DNA of 64,000 nucleotides. Source: Mesorhizobium norvegicum (GTDB lineage: Bacteria; Pseudomonadota; Alphaproteobacteria; Rhizobiales; Rhizobiaceae). Made by a program: the position numbers and the translations under genes. The notes beneath the pieces were generated by a model. That model had not been told where the DNA came from, made no database searches, and saw nothing but the letters and a program-made list of their open reading frames with translations. Location of the stretch: contig NZ_SMYZ01000047.1 of the NCBI RefSeq assembly GCF_004919685.1, forward strand, positions 62,001-126,000, written 5' to 3'. Shown here in pieces: positions 7,573 to 16,643 of this stretch (position 1 is its first letter; every line of letters starts with the position of its first letter).

Positions 7573-9693
7573 TCACACAGACAGCAGCCGGTCCAGCAAG
7601 CGATCCGCCGCTTCCGGGATAACAGTGCCCGGCGGAAAGATCTCAGCGGCACCGGCTTGCAGCACCGCGTCATAGTCCTGTGGCGGGATGACGCCACCGG
7701 CGACGATCAGCATGTCGCCCCGGCCGAGCTTTTTCAGCGCGTCGCGCAGTTCGGGGATCAGCGTCAGATGTCCCGCCGCCAGCGACGAAGCGCCGACGAT
7801 ATGAACATCCTGTGCGACGGCGAGCCTGGCGATCTCATCCGGTGTCTGGAACATCGCGCCGACGGTGACGTCGAAGCCGAGATCGGCGAAGGCCGTGGCG
7901 ATCACCTTCTGGCCACGGTCGTGGCCGTCCTGTCCCATCTTGGCAACGAGTATGCGCGGCTTGCCGCCGGATTTCTTCTCGAAGGCTTCAAGCTTGTCCT
8001 GCAGGCCGTCGACCACGGCATTATCGCCGAGGGCCTTGCGATAGACGCCGGCAATGGTCTGCACCGTGGCGACGTGGCGGCCAAAGACTTTCTCCAGCGC
8101 AAACGAGATTTCACCGACCGTGGCATTGGCGCGCGCGGCGCGGATGGCGAACTCCAGCAGGTTTTCGTTGCCTTGCGCGGCACGGGTAAGCGCATCGAGT
8201 GCGCTCTCGACCGCGCCGACGTCGCGTGTGCCCTTCAGCCGTTGCAGCTTCGACAATTGCCGCGCCCTGACCTCGGCATTGTCGATCTTCAGCACATCGA
8301 CCTCGATGTCGGTCTCGGGCCGATGCGCGTTGACGCCGACCAGCATCTGCTCGCCGGAATCGATGCGCGCCTGCGTGCGCGCGGCGGCTTCCTCGATGCG
8401 CAGCTTGGGAATGCCTTGCTCGGTCGCGGCAGCCATGCCGCCGAGCGCCTCGACCTCCTCGATATGGGCAAGCGCTCGCGCCGCCAGGTCATGCGTCAGC
8501 CGTTCGAGATAGGCCGAACCGCCCCACGGGTCGATGACGCGCGTGGTGCCGGATTCCATTTGCAGGATGAGCTGGGTGTTGCGGGCGATGCGCGCCGAAT
8601 GGTCGGTCGGCAGCGCCATCGCCTCGTCGAAGGAATTGGTGTGCAGCGACTGCGTGTGCCCCTGCGTTGCCGCCATCGCCTCTATCATGGTGCGGACGAT
8701 GTTGTTGTAGGGGTCCTGCGCCGTCAGCGACCAGCCCGAGGTCTGGCAATGGGTGCGCAGCGACAGCGAACGCTCGTCCTTCGGCGAAAAATTCTTCTGC
8801 ATCAACGTCGCCCACAGCAGGCGCGCGGCCCGCAGCTTGGCGACTTCCATGAAGAAGTTCATGCCGATCGCCCAGAAGAACGACAGGCGCGGCGCAAAGC
8901 GGTCTATGTCGAGGCCCGCCGCAACGCCGGCGCGGGCATATTCGATGCCGTCGGCGATCGTGTAGGCGAGCTCGAGGTCTGCCGTCGCACCGGCCTCCTG
9001 CATGTGATAGCCGGAGATCGATATCGAATTGAACTTCGGCATGTTCTTCGACGTGTAGGAGAAGATGTCCGACACGATCCGCATCGAGGGCTTTGGCGGA
9101 TAGATGTAGGTGTTGCGGACCATGAATTCCTTCAGAATGTCGTTCTGAATGGTGCCGGCAAGATCCTTCTGCGCAACGCCCTGTTCTTCCGCCGCCACGA
9201 TGTAGAGCGCCATGATCGGCAGCACCGCGCCGTTCATCGTCATCGACACCGTCATGTCGCCGAGCGGAATGCCGTCGAAGAGCTGCCGCATGTCGAGGAT
9301 GGAATCGATGGCGACGCCCGCCATGCCGACGTCGCCGGCGACGCGCGGATGGTCGCTGTCATAGCCGCGATGCGTGGCAAGATCGAAGGCGACCGACAGC
9401 CCCTTCTGGCCGGCGGCGAGGTTGCGCCGGTAGAAAGCGTTGGATTCTTCGGCCGTCGAGAAGCCGGCATATTGCCGGATCGTCCAAGGCTGCTGGACAT
9501 ACATGGTCGGGTAGGGGCCGCGCACGAAGGGCGGCAGGCCCGGATAGGTGTCGAGATACGGCAACCCCTTGAGGTCGCTTTGATTGTACAGATGCTTGGC
9601 GACAAGCCCTTCCGGTGTCGTCCGCTGGCCTTTGACCTCGACGGGTGCGCGGCGTGGCGGGACCCAGCCGATCTGGTCGAAATCCGGGATCAA
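7573..9693 (-). CDS. mutB: Methylmalonyl-CoA mutase large (catalytic) subunit
   Basis: Interconverts methylmalonyl-CoA and succinyl-CoA with adenosylcobalamin, the last step of propionyl-CoA use. The 706-residue protein has the N-terminal TIM-barrel mutase domain (QPWTIRQYAGFSTAEESN; RTHCQTSGWSLT, substrate contacts) and a C-terminal B12-binding domain with DGHDRGQK, whose lower cobalt ligand is His591, then GASSLAAGHL and AGGVIPPQDY. Length and domains are normal. It is the second gene of a two-gene operon and overlaps the small-subunit gene by four bases (ATGA). Confidence 0.95.
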   Translation of the reverse strand: MIPDFDQIGWVPPRRAPVEVKGQRTTPEGLVAKHLYNQSDLKGLPYLDTYPGLPPFVRGPYPTMYVQQPWTIRQYAGFSTAEESNAFYRRNLAAGQKGLSVAFDLATHRGYDSDHPRVAGDVGMAGVAIDSILDMRQLFDGIPLGDMTVSMTMNGAVLPIMALYIVAAEEQGVAQKDLAGTIQNDILKEFMVRNTYIYPPKPSMRIVSDIFSYTSKNMPKFNSISISGYHMQEAGATADLELAYTIADGIEYARAGVAAGLDIDRFAPRLSFFWAIGMNFFMEVAKLRAARLLWATLMQKNFSPKDERSLSLRTHCQTSGWSLTAQDPYNNIVRTMIEAMAATQGHTQSLHTNSFDEAMALPTDHSARIARNTQLILQMESGTTRVIDPWGGSAYLERLTHDLAARALAHIEEVEALGGMAAATEQGIPKLRIEEAAARTQARIDSGEQMLVGVNAHRPETDIEVDVLKIDNAEVRARQLSKLQRLKGTRDVGAVESALDALTRAAQGNENLLEFAIRAARANATVGEISFALEKVFGRHVATVQTIAGVYRKALGDNAVVDGLQDKLEAFEKKSGGKPRILVAKMGQDGHDRGQKVIATAFADLGFDVTVGAMFQTPDEIARLAVAQDVHIVGASSLAAGHLTLIPELRDALKKLGRGDMLIVAGGVIPPQDYDAVLQAGAAEIFPPGTVIPEAADRLLDRLLSV

Positions 9694-11132
9694 GAGGCGG
9701 CTCCGATCGATTGGTCGATGCGGACCGGAAACAGGGGCTCGCAGACGGCAACGCCTTCGGTGAAGGCCGGCCGCCGTTCCGCCGCCAGCGTCTCGACCGG
9801 ACGTTCGCTTTCCAGGGGATAGAGCGTGGTGCCGATGATGGCCCGCTCGCCTGCCCGGTAGGCTGCATTGCGCTGCGCTGCCGCCGCGTGAACGCGCTTC
9901 TGGATATGTCCGTCCTGAAGGCTGGACAGGACGCCGCCCTCGGCCTCGATTGTCTGCAATTCCGCCCAGGCCTTCTCACAGAGTTCCGCGGTCAGCGCTT
10001 CGACCGCGCCGGAACCATAGGCGGGATCGGCGACGTGATCGACATGGCTTTCATTGGCCATGATCAGCTGCGCGTTGCGGGCAACGCGACGGGCAAAACC
10101 CGCCGGCAGGCCATGCGCGATCGTGTGCGGCAGGATGGAGATCGAATCGGCGCCGCCGGACGCCGCGGCAAAGCAGGCGATGGTGGTGCGCAGGATGTTG
10201 GTCTCCGGGTCCATCGCCGTCATCATGCGAAACGACGTCTCTGCATGGATATTGGCGGTGGATGTCGGGATCGAACAGGCCTCCTGCACCCGCGCCCAGA
10301 GTCTGCGCAACGCCCGCGCCTTGGCCATCGACAGCAACTGGTCCTGGTCGACGCTGAGCGCAAAGCCGATATGGGGCGCGGCATAGACAAGCGGCTGCCG
10401 CGCCGTCTCGAACATTCTGAGATAGGAGACCGCCGAAGCCAGCATGATACCAAGCTCCTGCGCTTCGGTGGCGCCGGCGTTGTGGAACACACGCCCGTCC
10501 GCCTCCAGCAGCACGCCCGGAACGCCCATCGAGAAGAAATGCGCCAGCGACTGCGGCATCGAGGCCTGCAAAGCCTCGATCGACATGCGCAGCCGGCCGG
10601 TTCCGGCGAAGATGGCCGCCGGATCGATGCCGAAGGAGAGGTTGAGCTTTGCCGGGTCCGAACGGCGCTTGCTCAGGAACGCCACCAGCCAGTCGGCCAC
10701 GGCGCGGCTCCAGGGATGGGCGTCGATGCGAACCTGGACGCGGTTGAGTGGTACGCCGTCCAGCACCGTCTCCAGCGCCTTCGCCGTTCTCGGCAGGCCG
10801 TAGCCGAACGCGTTCGGTGCGCCTTCGAACACAAGCGACAATCCCGTAGCGCCTTGTGCTACGTCCTCCAGCGCCTGGGTTCTGGCACGGTCGATGTTCG
10901 GATCGTCGATGCGCTGGCTGACGATCCAGGGCAATTTCGGGTTTGCGCGCACGATCGGTTCCGCGGCGGTGCTGCGGTCATAGAGCGGTTCGATGCGGAT
11001 GTTGTCATCGCTATGCGAGACCAGCTTCTCCTCGAAGGATGCGCCGGCCAGCGCCTTTTCCGCCAGGGCCAGCCATCGCTGGCGCTCGGCGTTCTCGGGT
11101 TCAACGTCCTGGATCAAGGCTCCGGCGCCCAT
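9690..11132 (-). CDS. mutA: Methylmalonyl-CoA mutase small subunit
   Basis: The 480-residue protein is homologous to the mutase barrel domain but lacks the DxHxxG cobalamin motif, so it is the non-catalytic partner of MutB. Recognisable mutase-like stretches include RIDAHPWSRAVADW and ETSFRMMTAMDPETN. It ends soon after the barrel, so the degenerate B12-like domain found in longer MutA proteins appears to be absent. It is the first gene of the mutA-mutB operon; the region 11133-11413 shared with the divergent HerA-like gene must carry the promoter. No cobalamin riboswitch was recognised there. Confidence 0.9.
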   Translation of the reverse strand: MGAGALIQDVEPENAERQRWLALAEKALAGASFEEKLVSHSDDNIRIEPLYDRSTAAEPIVRANPKLPWIVSQRIDDPNIDRARTQALEDVAQGATGLSLVFEGAPNAFGYGLPRTAKALETVLDGVPLNRVQVRIDAHPWSRAVADWLVAFLSKRRSDPAKLNLSFGIDPAAIFAGTGRLRMSIEALQASMPQSLAHFFSMGVPGVLLEADGRVFHNAGATEAQELGIMLASAVSYLRMFETARQPLVYAAPHIGFALSVDQDQLLSMAKARALRRLWARVQEACSIPTSTANIHAETSFRMMTAMDPETNILRTTIACFAAASGGADSISILPHTIAHGLPAGFARRVARNAQLIMANESHVDHVADPAYGSGAVEALTAELCEKAWAELQTIEAEGGVLSSLQDGHIQKRVHAAAAQRNAAYRAGERAIIGTTLYPLESERPVETLAAERRPAFTEGVAVCEPLFPVRIDQSIGAAS

Positions 11133-11413
11133 CCGTCTTCCTCGTTTTATGCGGCCGCACCAGCCGGGAGCGGTTCAGTCTACGGTCCCCGGTCCGATAT
11201 CGCAATGCAATGCGCTTTCAGAGACCGAATTCGATCCACCAGATATAGGGCAGCCTGCGTGGACGAACCATGAACGATTGCCAAACACCGGTAAAATCCG
11301 CAAGCTCCAAAAAAACCGATTTTGAGGATTGGCATTGTCGCTCAGCGATGGCCTCACTATACCTGCGGCAAGGCCACTGGCTTTAAACATATCAGTTTGC
11401 GGAGACCGGACAT

Positions 11414-12961
11414 ATGGCTGACGACACCAGTATTTTCATCGGCGCCAGCCGCAAGCCTGACGACAGCTATCAGCGTGCCGAGCAACTGTTGCTGCAATAC
11501 GGGAATCGCCATGGCCTTGTGACCGGCGCCACCGGTACCGGCAAGACCGTCACCTTGCAGATCCTGGCCGAAGGTTTTTCCAATGCCGGCGTGCCGGTGT
11601 TCTGCGCCGACATCAAGGGTGATCTGTCCGGCATCGCCATGATGGGCACGGCGCAGGATTTCCTCGTCAAGCGGGCCGAACAGGTCAAGCTCGACCCTTA
11701 TGATTTCCAGGAATTTCCGGTCATCTTCTGGGACCTGTTCGGCGAACAGGGCCATCCGATCCGCGCCACAGTCTCGGAAATGGGGCCGTTGTTGCTGTCG
11801 CGCCTGATGAACCTGACCGAGGCGCAGGAAGGCATCATGAACATCGCTTTCCGCCTGGCGGACGAGGAAGGCCTGCTGCTGCTCGACATGAAGGACCTGC
11901 AGGCGCTGCTGGCCAACATCGCCGAGCGCGCCGACGAGATCGGCTCGCGCTACGGCAATGTGACGAAGCCCTCGGTCGGGGCGATCCAGCGCACGCTGCT
12001 GGTTCTGGAGCAGCAGGGCGCGGCAAACTTCTTCGGCGAGCCGGCACTGCGCATCGCCGACATCATGCGCACCACACGCGACGGGCGCGGCGCCATCAGC
12101 GTGCTTGCCGCCGACAAGCTGATGATGAATCCGCGTCTCTACGCGACCTTCCTGTTGTGGCTGATGTCGGAGCTGTTCGAAGTGCTGCCGGAAGTCGGCG
12201 ACCCCGACAAGCCGAAACTGGTGTTCTTCTTCGACGAGGCGCATCTTCTGTTCGACGAAGCACCCAAAGTGCTGATCGATCGCGTTGAACAAGTGGTCCG
12301 CTTGATCCGTTCGAAAGGCGTCGGCGTCTATTTCGTCACGCAGAACCCTTTGGATATCCCCGAAAAAGTTCTGGCCCAGCTCGGCAATCGCGTCCAGCAC
12401 GCGCTGCGCGCCTATACGCCGCGTGAGCAGCAGGCGGTGCGGACAGCGGCCGAGACGTTCCGGCCAAATCCCGATTTCGATTGCATGACCGCCATTACCC
12501 AGCTCGCCACCGGCGAGGCGCTGGTCTCGACGCTGGAGGCCAAGGGTGTTCCGTCCATGGTGCAGCGGACACTGATCCGCCCGCCATCCTCGCGGCTTGG
12601 ACCCATAACGGCCGCCGAGCGACAAAAGCTGATCCAGGAAAGCCCTGTCGCCGGCCAGTACGATCAGGTCATCGATCGCGAATCGGCCTTCGAGATGCTG
12701 CAGAAAAAGGCCAAGGACGCGCAGGATGCCGAAGAGCAGGCCCAGCAGGCCGGCAGTGGCGGCTCGCGCTGGACCATCCCGGGTTTCGGCAATGACGATC
12801 CCGCGCCGCAACCCGGTGGCAGGCGCGCGCCGTCACCGCGCCCATCCAATCGGCAGACCGTGGCCGAGGCGGCGATCAAGTCGGTGGTGCGCTCAGTCGG
12901 TTCGTCGGTCGGCCGGGCAATCGTGCGCGGGATCCTGGGCAGTCTTTCCAGGGGACGGTAG
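11414..12961 (+). CDS. HerA-like P-loop ATPase (DUF853, YjgR type)
   Basis: A 515-residue ATPase of the HerA/FtsK superfamily. Walker A is GATGTGKT at residues 38-45 and Walker B is LVFFFDEAHLLFD; the C-terminal tail (from about residue 440) is low-complexity and basic. It resembles E. coli YjgR and the DUF853 family, whose role in DNA or envelope processes is not established. It is monocistronic, divergent from mutA, and ends near a hairpin shared with the convergent L,D-transpeptidase gene. Confidence 0.88.
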   Translation: MADDTSIFIGASRKPDDSYQRAEQLLLQYGNRHGLVTGATGTGKTVTLQILAEGFSNAGVPVFCADIKGDLSGIAMMGTAQDFLVKRAEQVKLDPYDFQEFPVIFWDLFGEQGHPIRATVSEMGPLLLSRLMNLTEAQEGIMNIAFRLADEEGLLLLDMKDLQALLANIAERADEIGSRYGNVTKPSVGAIQRTLLVLEQQGAANFFGEPALRIADIMRTTRDGRGAISVLAADKLMMNPRLYATFLLWLMSELFEVLPEVGDPDKPKLVFFFDEAHLLFDEAPKVLIDRVEQVVRLIRSKGVGVYFVTQNPLDIPEKVLAQLGNRVQHALRAYTPREQQAVRTAAETFRPNPDFDCMTAITQLATGEALVSTLEAKGVPSMVQRTLIRPPSSRLGPITAAERQKLIQESPVAGQYDQVIDRESAFEMLQKKAKDAQDAEEQAQQAGSGGSRWTIPGFGNDDPAPQPGGRRAPSPRPSNRQTVAEAAIKSVVRSVGSSVGRAIVRGILGSLSRGR

Positions 12962-12966
12962 GACTT

Positions 12967-12991
12967 GAGGCAGCGGTGTTGCCGCTGCCTC
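12967..12991. terminator. Hairpin between convergent genes
   Basis: A perfect 10-base-pair stem (GAGGCAGCGG / CCGCTGCCTC) with loop TGTTG lies in the 36 bases between the HerA-like gene and the convergent L,D-transpeptidase gene. There is no long T-run on either side, so it may end or stabilise both transcripts rather than act as a textbook terminator. Confidence 0.55.
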
Positions 12992-12997
12992 GTCGGC

Positions 12998-13822
12998 TCA
13001 GAAGATCGAGTTGGTGATCGCTTTGACCGGGCCGAGCAGCACCGAACCGTCCGGCACGCCGGCGTCGATCGGGATCGCCTGGCGGTTGGCAGTCGCCACC
13101 ATCGGCTGGCTGGCGTCGCTGGTCACGACGACCGGCGTCTTCGAGGGTACGCGGTCGTAAAGGTCGATGATGTCCTGATTCATCAGGCGCACGCAGCCTG
13201 ACGAGACCGACTTGCCGATCGATTTCCATTCCGGCGAGCCGTGCAGGCGGTAGAGCGTGTCCACGTTGCCCTGGAAAAGATAGAGCGCACGCGCACCGAG
13301 CGGGTTCTTCAAGCCGCCTGGCATGCCGCCATTGTCGGCGCTGTATGGCTTTAATTCCGGCTGCCGGGCGATCATTTCATCCGGCGGCGTCCACTTCGGC
13401 CACTTCTGCTTCCACTGGACCACAGCGTCGCCGGACCATTCGAAGCCGGCGCGGCCGAGACCGACGCCGTAACGGATCGCCTGGCCGCCCGGGCGCACCA
13501 GATAGAGATGGTGTCCCGTCGTGTCGACGATGATGGTGCCGGGCTTCTGCCCCGTCGGATCGGGAACGATCTGACGCAGGAATTGCGGATCGATTTTTTC
13601 GAACGGTATGGCCGGAAGGTCGAAACCGCCATCGCTGACGGCCGCGTACATCGTCGCATAATCGGGCAGAGGCGGCTCGACATAGGTTGGCGGCGGCGGC
13701 TCGACCGGCCCCGGCCCGGTGGTGGCGCATGCCGAAACCGCGATCGAAGCGGCGCCCAAGGCTGCGGCGTTGAGAAAGCCGCGACGGCTCAGGTGAAAAG
13801 ATTCGATTTCGGTTTTGGACAT
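12998..13822 (-). CDS. L,D-transpeptidase (YkuD domain), Tat/lipoprotein-type signal
   Basis: Forms 3-3 peptidoglycan cross-links or attaches proteins to the wall in the periplasm. The 274-residue protein has a YkuD domain from about residue 95, with the catalytic region HGSPEWK (His194) to SSGCVRLMN (Cys210). The N-terminus carries a twin-arginine motif SRRGFLNAA (Arg13-Arg14) and a lipobox-like AVSAC with Cys32, so it is probably a Tat-exported lipoprotein; a proline-rich linker (about residues 36-53) follows. Monocistronic. Confidence 0.9.
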   Translation of the reverse strand: MSKTEIESFHLSRRGFLNAAALGAASIAVSACATTGPGPVEPPPPTYVEPPLPDYATMYAAVSDGGFDLPAIPFEKIDPQFLRQIVPDPTGQKPGTIIVDTTGHHLYLVRPGGQAIRYGVGLGRAGFEWSGDAVVQWKQKWPKWTPPDEMIARQPELKPYSADNGGMPGGLKNPLGARALYLFQGNVDTLYRLHGSPEWKSIGKSVSSGCVRLMNQDIIDLYDRVPSKTPVVVTSDASQPMVATANRQAIPIDAGVPDGSVLLGPVKAITNSIF

Positions 13823-13990
13823 GGTTGCCTTCTTTAAGTCTCAAATCGCAACAAAGCATGAATTCGCCGACCGTTGCGCGGGTGCCTGACAACACCTGGG
13901 GCGATAGGCGGTTCCGATTCTGGCCTGAAGGTGGACAAACAAAGGCGAAGCTGTGACTGCGCCGCCACTGTGGCGCCGGAGACACAGGTC

Positions 13991-14653
13991 TCAGCTACCC
14001 GGCACCAGAGCTTCGAGCGATGGCAGGATCAGGGCCGGCGGGAAGTCCCGGTATTCTTCGGGCTGGTTGGAACGGTTGATCCACACCGTGCGGAAGCCGA
14101 ATTTGGTGGCGCCTGCGATGTCCCAGCGATTGGAGGATTGGAAGGAAACCGCGTTGGGGTAGAGGCGCCAGCCGGTGGCGACCATGTCGTAGACCGCAGG
14201 ATCGGTCTTGAAGCGCCGCACGGTATCGACGGAATAGATGTCGTCCAGAACCTGGTCGAGCGCGGCGGACTTGACCGCTGCCTGCAGCATTTCGGGCGAG
14301 CCGTTGGACAGGATCGCCAGTCTCGCTCCCGAGGCCTTCAGAGCCTTGAGCACGGCCGGCACTTCCGGATAGCAATCCAGCCGCCAATAGGCATCCAGCA
14401 ATGTCGCCCTGAGGCCGGGGTCGGCCGAAGGAACCTTGCGCAAGGCGAAATCGAGCGCCTGTTCAGTCAGCTGCCAGAAATCGGCATAGGCGCCCATCAG
14501 CGTGCGCACCCAGGAATATTCGAGCTGCTTGGCGCGCCAGATCTCGGACAACAATTGGCCGTCCGGTCCGATCTGATCGGCATGGCGGCGCACGGCGGCA
14601 TGCACGTCGAACAGCGTGCCATAGGCGTCGAAAACATAGGCGGTGTATTGCAT
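13991..14653 (-). CDS. Haloacid dehalogenase, type II
   Basis: A 220-residue HAD-superfamily hydrolase of the L-2-haloacid dehalogenase type. Motif I is FDAYGTLFD with nucleophile Asp9; motif II is ILSNGSPEML; the motif III lysine is in FKTDPAVY; motif IV is SSNRWDIAGA. The tyrosine and SSN residues are those that separate true haloacid dehalogenases from phosphatases. ATG 14653 gives the standard N-terminus. The natural substrate is unknown. It is divergent from the aminotransferase gene. Confidence 0.87.
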   Translation of the reverse strand: MQYTAYVFDAYGTLFDVHAAVRRHADQIGPDGQLLSEIWRAKQLEYSWVRTLMGAYADFWQLTEQALDFALRKVPSADPGLRATLLDAYWRLDCYPEVPAVLKALKASGARLAILSNGSPEMLQAAVKSAALDQVLDDIYSVDTVRRFKTDPAVYDMVATGWRLYPNAVSFQSSNRWDIAGATKFGFRTVWINRSNQPEEYRDFPPALILPSLEALVPGS

Positions 14654-14810
14654 GACAACAGTTTTGAGGGCAGGCGCGACAAGGTGCAAGCTTTGATTGC
14701 ATCGCGCCCCGGCGCTGGCCTCAACAAAACTCCTTGATGCCGGTTGACGGCGCCCGCCAAAGCATCTTCCAATGGCTGTCACACGAGACCGATTGAGACG
14801 GGACAACACG

Positions 14811-15689
14811 ATGACACTGGCGGCTGCGGCGCAATCCGCGACATGGACTTTCGTCGATGGTGATTGGCACGAGGGCAATGTCGCCATTCTGGGGCCGCGC
14901 AGCCATGCCATGTGGCTCGGCACCAGCGTGTTCGACGGCGGCCGCTGGTTCGAAGGCGTGGCGCCGGACCTCGAGCTTCATGCCGCCAGGGTGAATTCTT
15001 CGGCGATTGCACTCGGCCTCAAGCCGAACATGACCGCCGACAAGATCGTCGGGCTGACATGGGATGGGTTGAAGAAGTTCGACGGCAAGACGGCGGTCTA
15101 CATCAGGCCGATGTACTGGGCTGAGCACGGCGGCTATATGGGCGTGCCGGCCGATCCCGCATCGACCCGCTTCTGCCTTTGCCTCTACGAATCGCCGATG
15201 ATCCCGCCGACCGGCTTTTCGGTGACCGTATCGCCGTTCCGGCGCCCGACCATCGAAACCATGCCGACCAACGCGAAGGCCGGCTGCCTCTACCCCAACA
15301 ACGGCCGTGCCATTCTCGAAGCCAAGATGCGCGGCTTCGACAACGCAATGGTGCTCGACATGCTGGGCAACGTCGCCGAGACCGGAACCTCGAACATCTT
15401 CCTGGTCAAGGACGGCCATGTCTTTACACCGGCGCCGAACGGCACCTTCCTGTCCGGCATCACCCGCTCGCGCACGATAACGCTGCTTGGCGAGTATGGC
15501 TTCAAGACCACCGAAAAGACGCTGTCGGTGCGCGATTTCCTCGAAGCGGACGAAATCTTTTCGACCGGCAACCATTCCAAGGTGGTGCCGATCACCCGCA
15601 TCGAGGATCGCAACCTGCAACCCGGGCCGGTGGCCAAGAAGGCGCGCGAACTCTATTGGGACTGGGCGCATTCGACTTCCGCCGCTTGA
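14811..15689 (+). CDS. Branched-chain-type class IV aminotransferase
   Basis: A 292-residue PLP-dependent fold-type IV aminotransferase. The PLP lysine is Lys156 in TNAKAGCLYPN; other family signatures are FDGGRWFEG near the start, MVLDMLGNVAETGTSNIF, and FLSGITRSRTI. It would transaminate branched-chain 2-oxo acids with glutamate, but rhizobial paralogues of this size may use other amino acids, so ilvE is not assigned. ATG 14811 matches the family start; ATG 14772 would add 13 untypical residues. Confidence 0.86.
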   Translation: MTLAAAAQSATWTFVDGDWHEGNVAILGPRSHAMWLGTSVFDGGRWFEGVAPDLELHAARVNSSAIALGLKPNMTADKIVGLTWDGLKKFDGKTAVYIRPMYWAEHGGYMGVPADPASTRFCLCLYESPMIPPTGFSVTVSPFRRPTIETMPTNAKAGCLYPNNGRAILEAKMRGFDNAMVLDMLGNVAETGTSNIFLVKDGHVFTPAPNGTFLSGITRSRTITLLGEYGFKTTEKTLSVRDFLEADEIFSTGNHSKVVPITRIEDRNLQPGPVAKKARELYWDWAHSTSAA

Positions 15690-15796
15690 GCGGATAAAAA
15701 GGCGATCGACGCTTCATTCCGGAGTTGTCCCAACCCATTCCAGACCTATCTTAGTCCGGTATCGATACCGGATTTTTCCACGAGGGAGTACCATCC

Positions 15797-16393
15797 ATGG
15801 CTTTTGAATTGCCCGCTCTGCCTTACGACTATGAGGCCTTGCAGCCTTACATGTCGAAAGAGACGCTGGAATATCATCACGACAAGCACCACAAGGCGTA
15901 TGTCGACAACACCAACAAGCTCGCCGCCGAAGCCGGGATGGAGAACTTGTCGCTCGAGGAGATCGTGAAGCAGTCGTTCGGCAAGAATGCCGGGCTCTTC
16001 AACAATGCCGCCCAGGACTACAACCATATCCATTTCTGGAACTGGATGAAGAAGGGCGGCGGCGGCAACAAGCTGCCGGGCGCCCTGCAGAAGGCGGTCG
16101 ATAGCGATCTCGGTGGCTACGACAAGTTCAAGGCCGACTTCATTGCCGCCGGCACGACACAGTTCGGCTCCGGCTGGGCCTGGGTTTCAGTCAAGGACGG
16201 CAAGCTGGCGATCTCGAAAACGCCGAATGGCGAGAACCCGCTCGTCCATGGCGCGTCGCCGATCCTCGGCGTCGATGTCTGGGAGCACTCCTATTACATC
16301 GACTATCGCAACGCCCGGCCGAAATATCTCGAGGCGTTCGTCGACAGCCTGATCAATTGGGATCACGTGCTGGAATTGTACGAAAAGGCCTGA
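15797..16393 (+). CDS. sodB: Iron/manganese superoxide dismutase
   Basis: Dismutates superoxide to oxygen and hydrogen peroxide. The 198-residue protein has the four metal ligands His27 (EYHHDKHH), His77 (AAQDYNHIHFW), Asp160 and His164 (DVWEHSYYIDY). Gln73 in the AAQ motif is the second-sphere residue typical of iron-type or cambialistic enzymes. No signal peptide, so it is cytoplasmic. GAGGGAG precedes the start by about six bases. A dispersed repeat and then a strong terminator follow. Confidence 0.95.
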   Translation: MAFELPALPYDYEALQPYMSKETLEYHHDKHHKAYVDNTNKLAAEAGMENLSLEEIVKQSFGKNAGLFNNAAQDYNHIHFWNWMKKGGGGNKLPGALQKAVDSDLGGYDKFKADFIAAGTTQFGSGWAWVSVKDGKLAISKTPNGENPLVHGASPILGVDVWEHSYYIDYRNARPKYLEAFVDSLINWDHVLELYEKA

Positions 16394-16394
16394 T

Positions 16395-16440
16395 GCGTGT
16401 CGCCCAAAAGTGCGCAGCGGTTTTGGGACAACGACATGCA
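16395..16440. repeat. Dispersed palindromic repeat after sodB
   Basis: Starting two bases after the sodB stop, this segment has arms GCGTGTCGCCCAAAA and TTTTGGGACAACGACATGC around a short centre. Its reverse complement shares GCATGTCGTTGTCCCAAAA and GCGACACGC with 26989-27024, showing a repeated family within this window. Such elements are common in intergenic regions of Mesorhizobium and relatives (recollection). Confidence 0.65.
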
Positions 16441-16515
16441 TGAAAGCAAAGACTTCAAACGTGTCCTTCTGATCCGTTTGGCCACGACGCTTTTGATGTC
16501 CTGATCGATCTCCAG

Positions 16516-16545
16516 AAAGCCCCGGCATCCCGGGGCTTTTCTTTT
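16516..16545 (+). terminator. Rho-independent terminator downstream of sodB
   Basis: A perfect 10-base-pair stem AAAGCCCCGG / CCGGGGCTTT (16516-16525 and 16530-16539) with loop CATC is followed by TCTTTT. It lies about 120 bases beyond sodB and 100 bases before the cytochrome gene. Confidence 0.85.
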
Positions 16546-16643
16546 GCTGTGTCGCAGCAAAAAATCATCCGGGAAGGGAATTTTCCCCCTGTAGCTTCCG
16601 TTAACCTCCTGTCCCGAAATGCCTTCATCACGGAGCCAATTGA

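Noticed and set aside
7657..9822. 721-codon open frame on the plus strand, opposite mutB
   Set aside because: It is the antisense shadow of the mutase genes, caused by high GC at third positions. The translation is rich in Arg/His/Gln with no recognisable domain.
11133..11413. Cobalamin riboswitch ahead of the B12-dependent mutase genes
   Set aside because: I looked for the B12-box pattern and saw none; the gap is also shared with a divergent gene.
11357..12811. 484-codon open frame opposite the HerA-like gene
   Set aside because: Antisense shadow; no motif, and the plus-strand frame has clear Walker A and B motifs.
13991..14923. Longer form of the haloacid dehalogenase from 14923
   Set aside because: The HAD motif I must lie near the N-terminus; the extra 90 residues overlap the divergent aminotransferase start.
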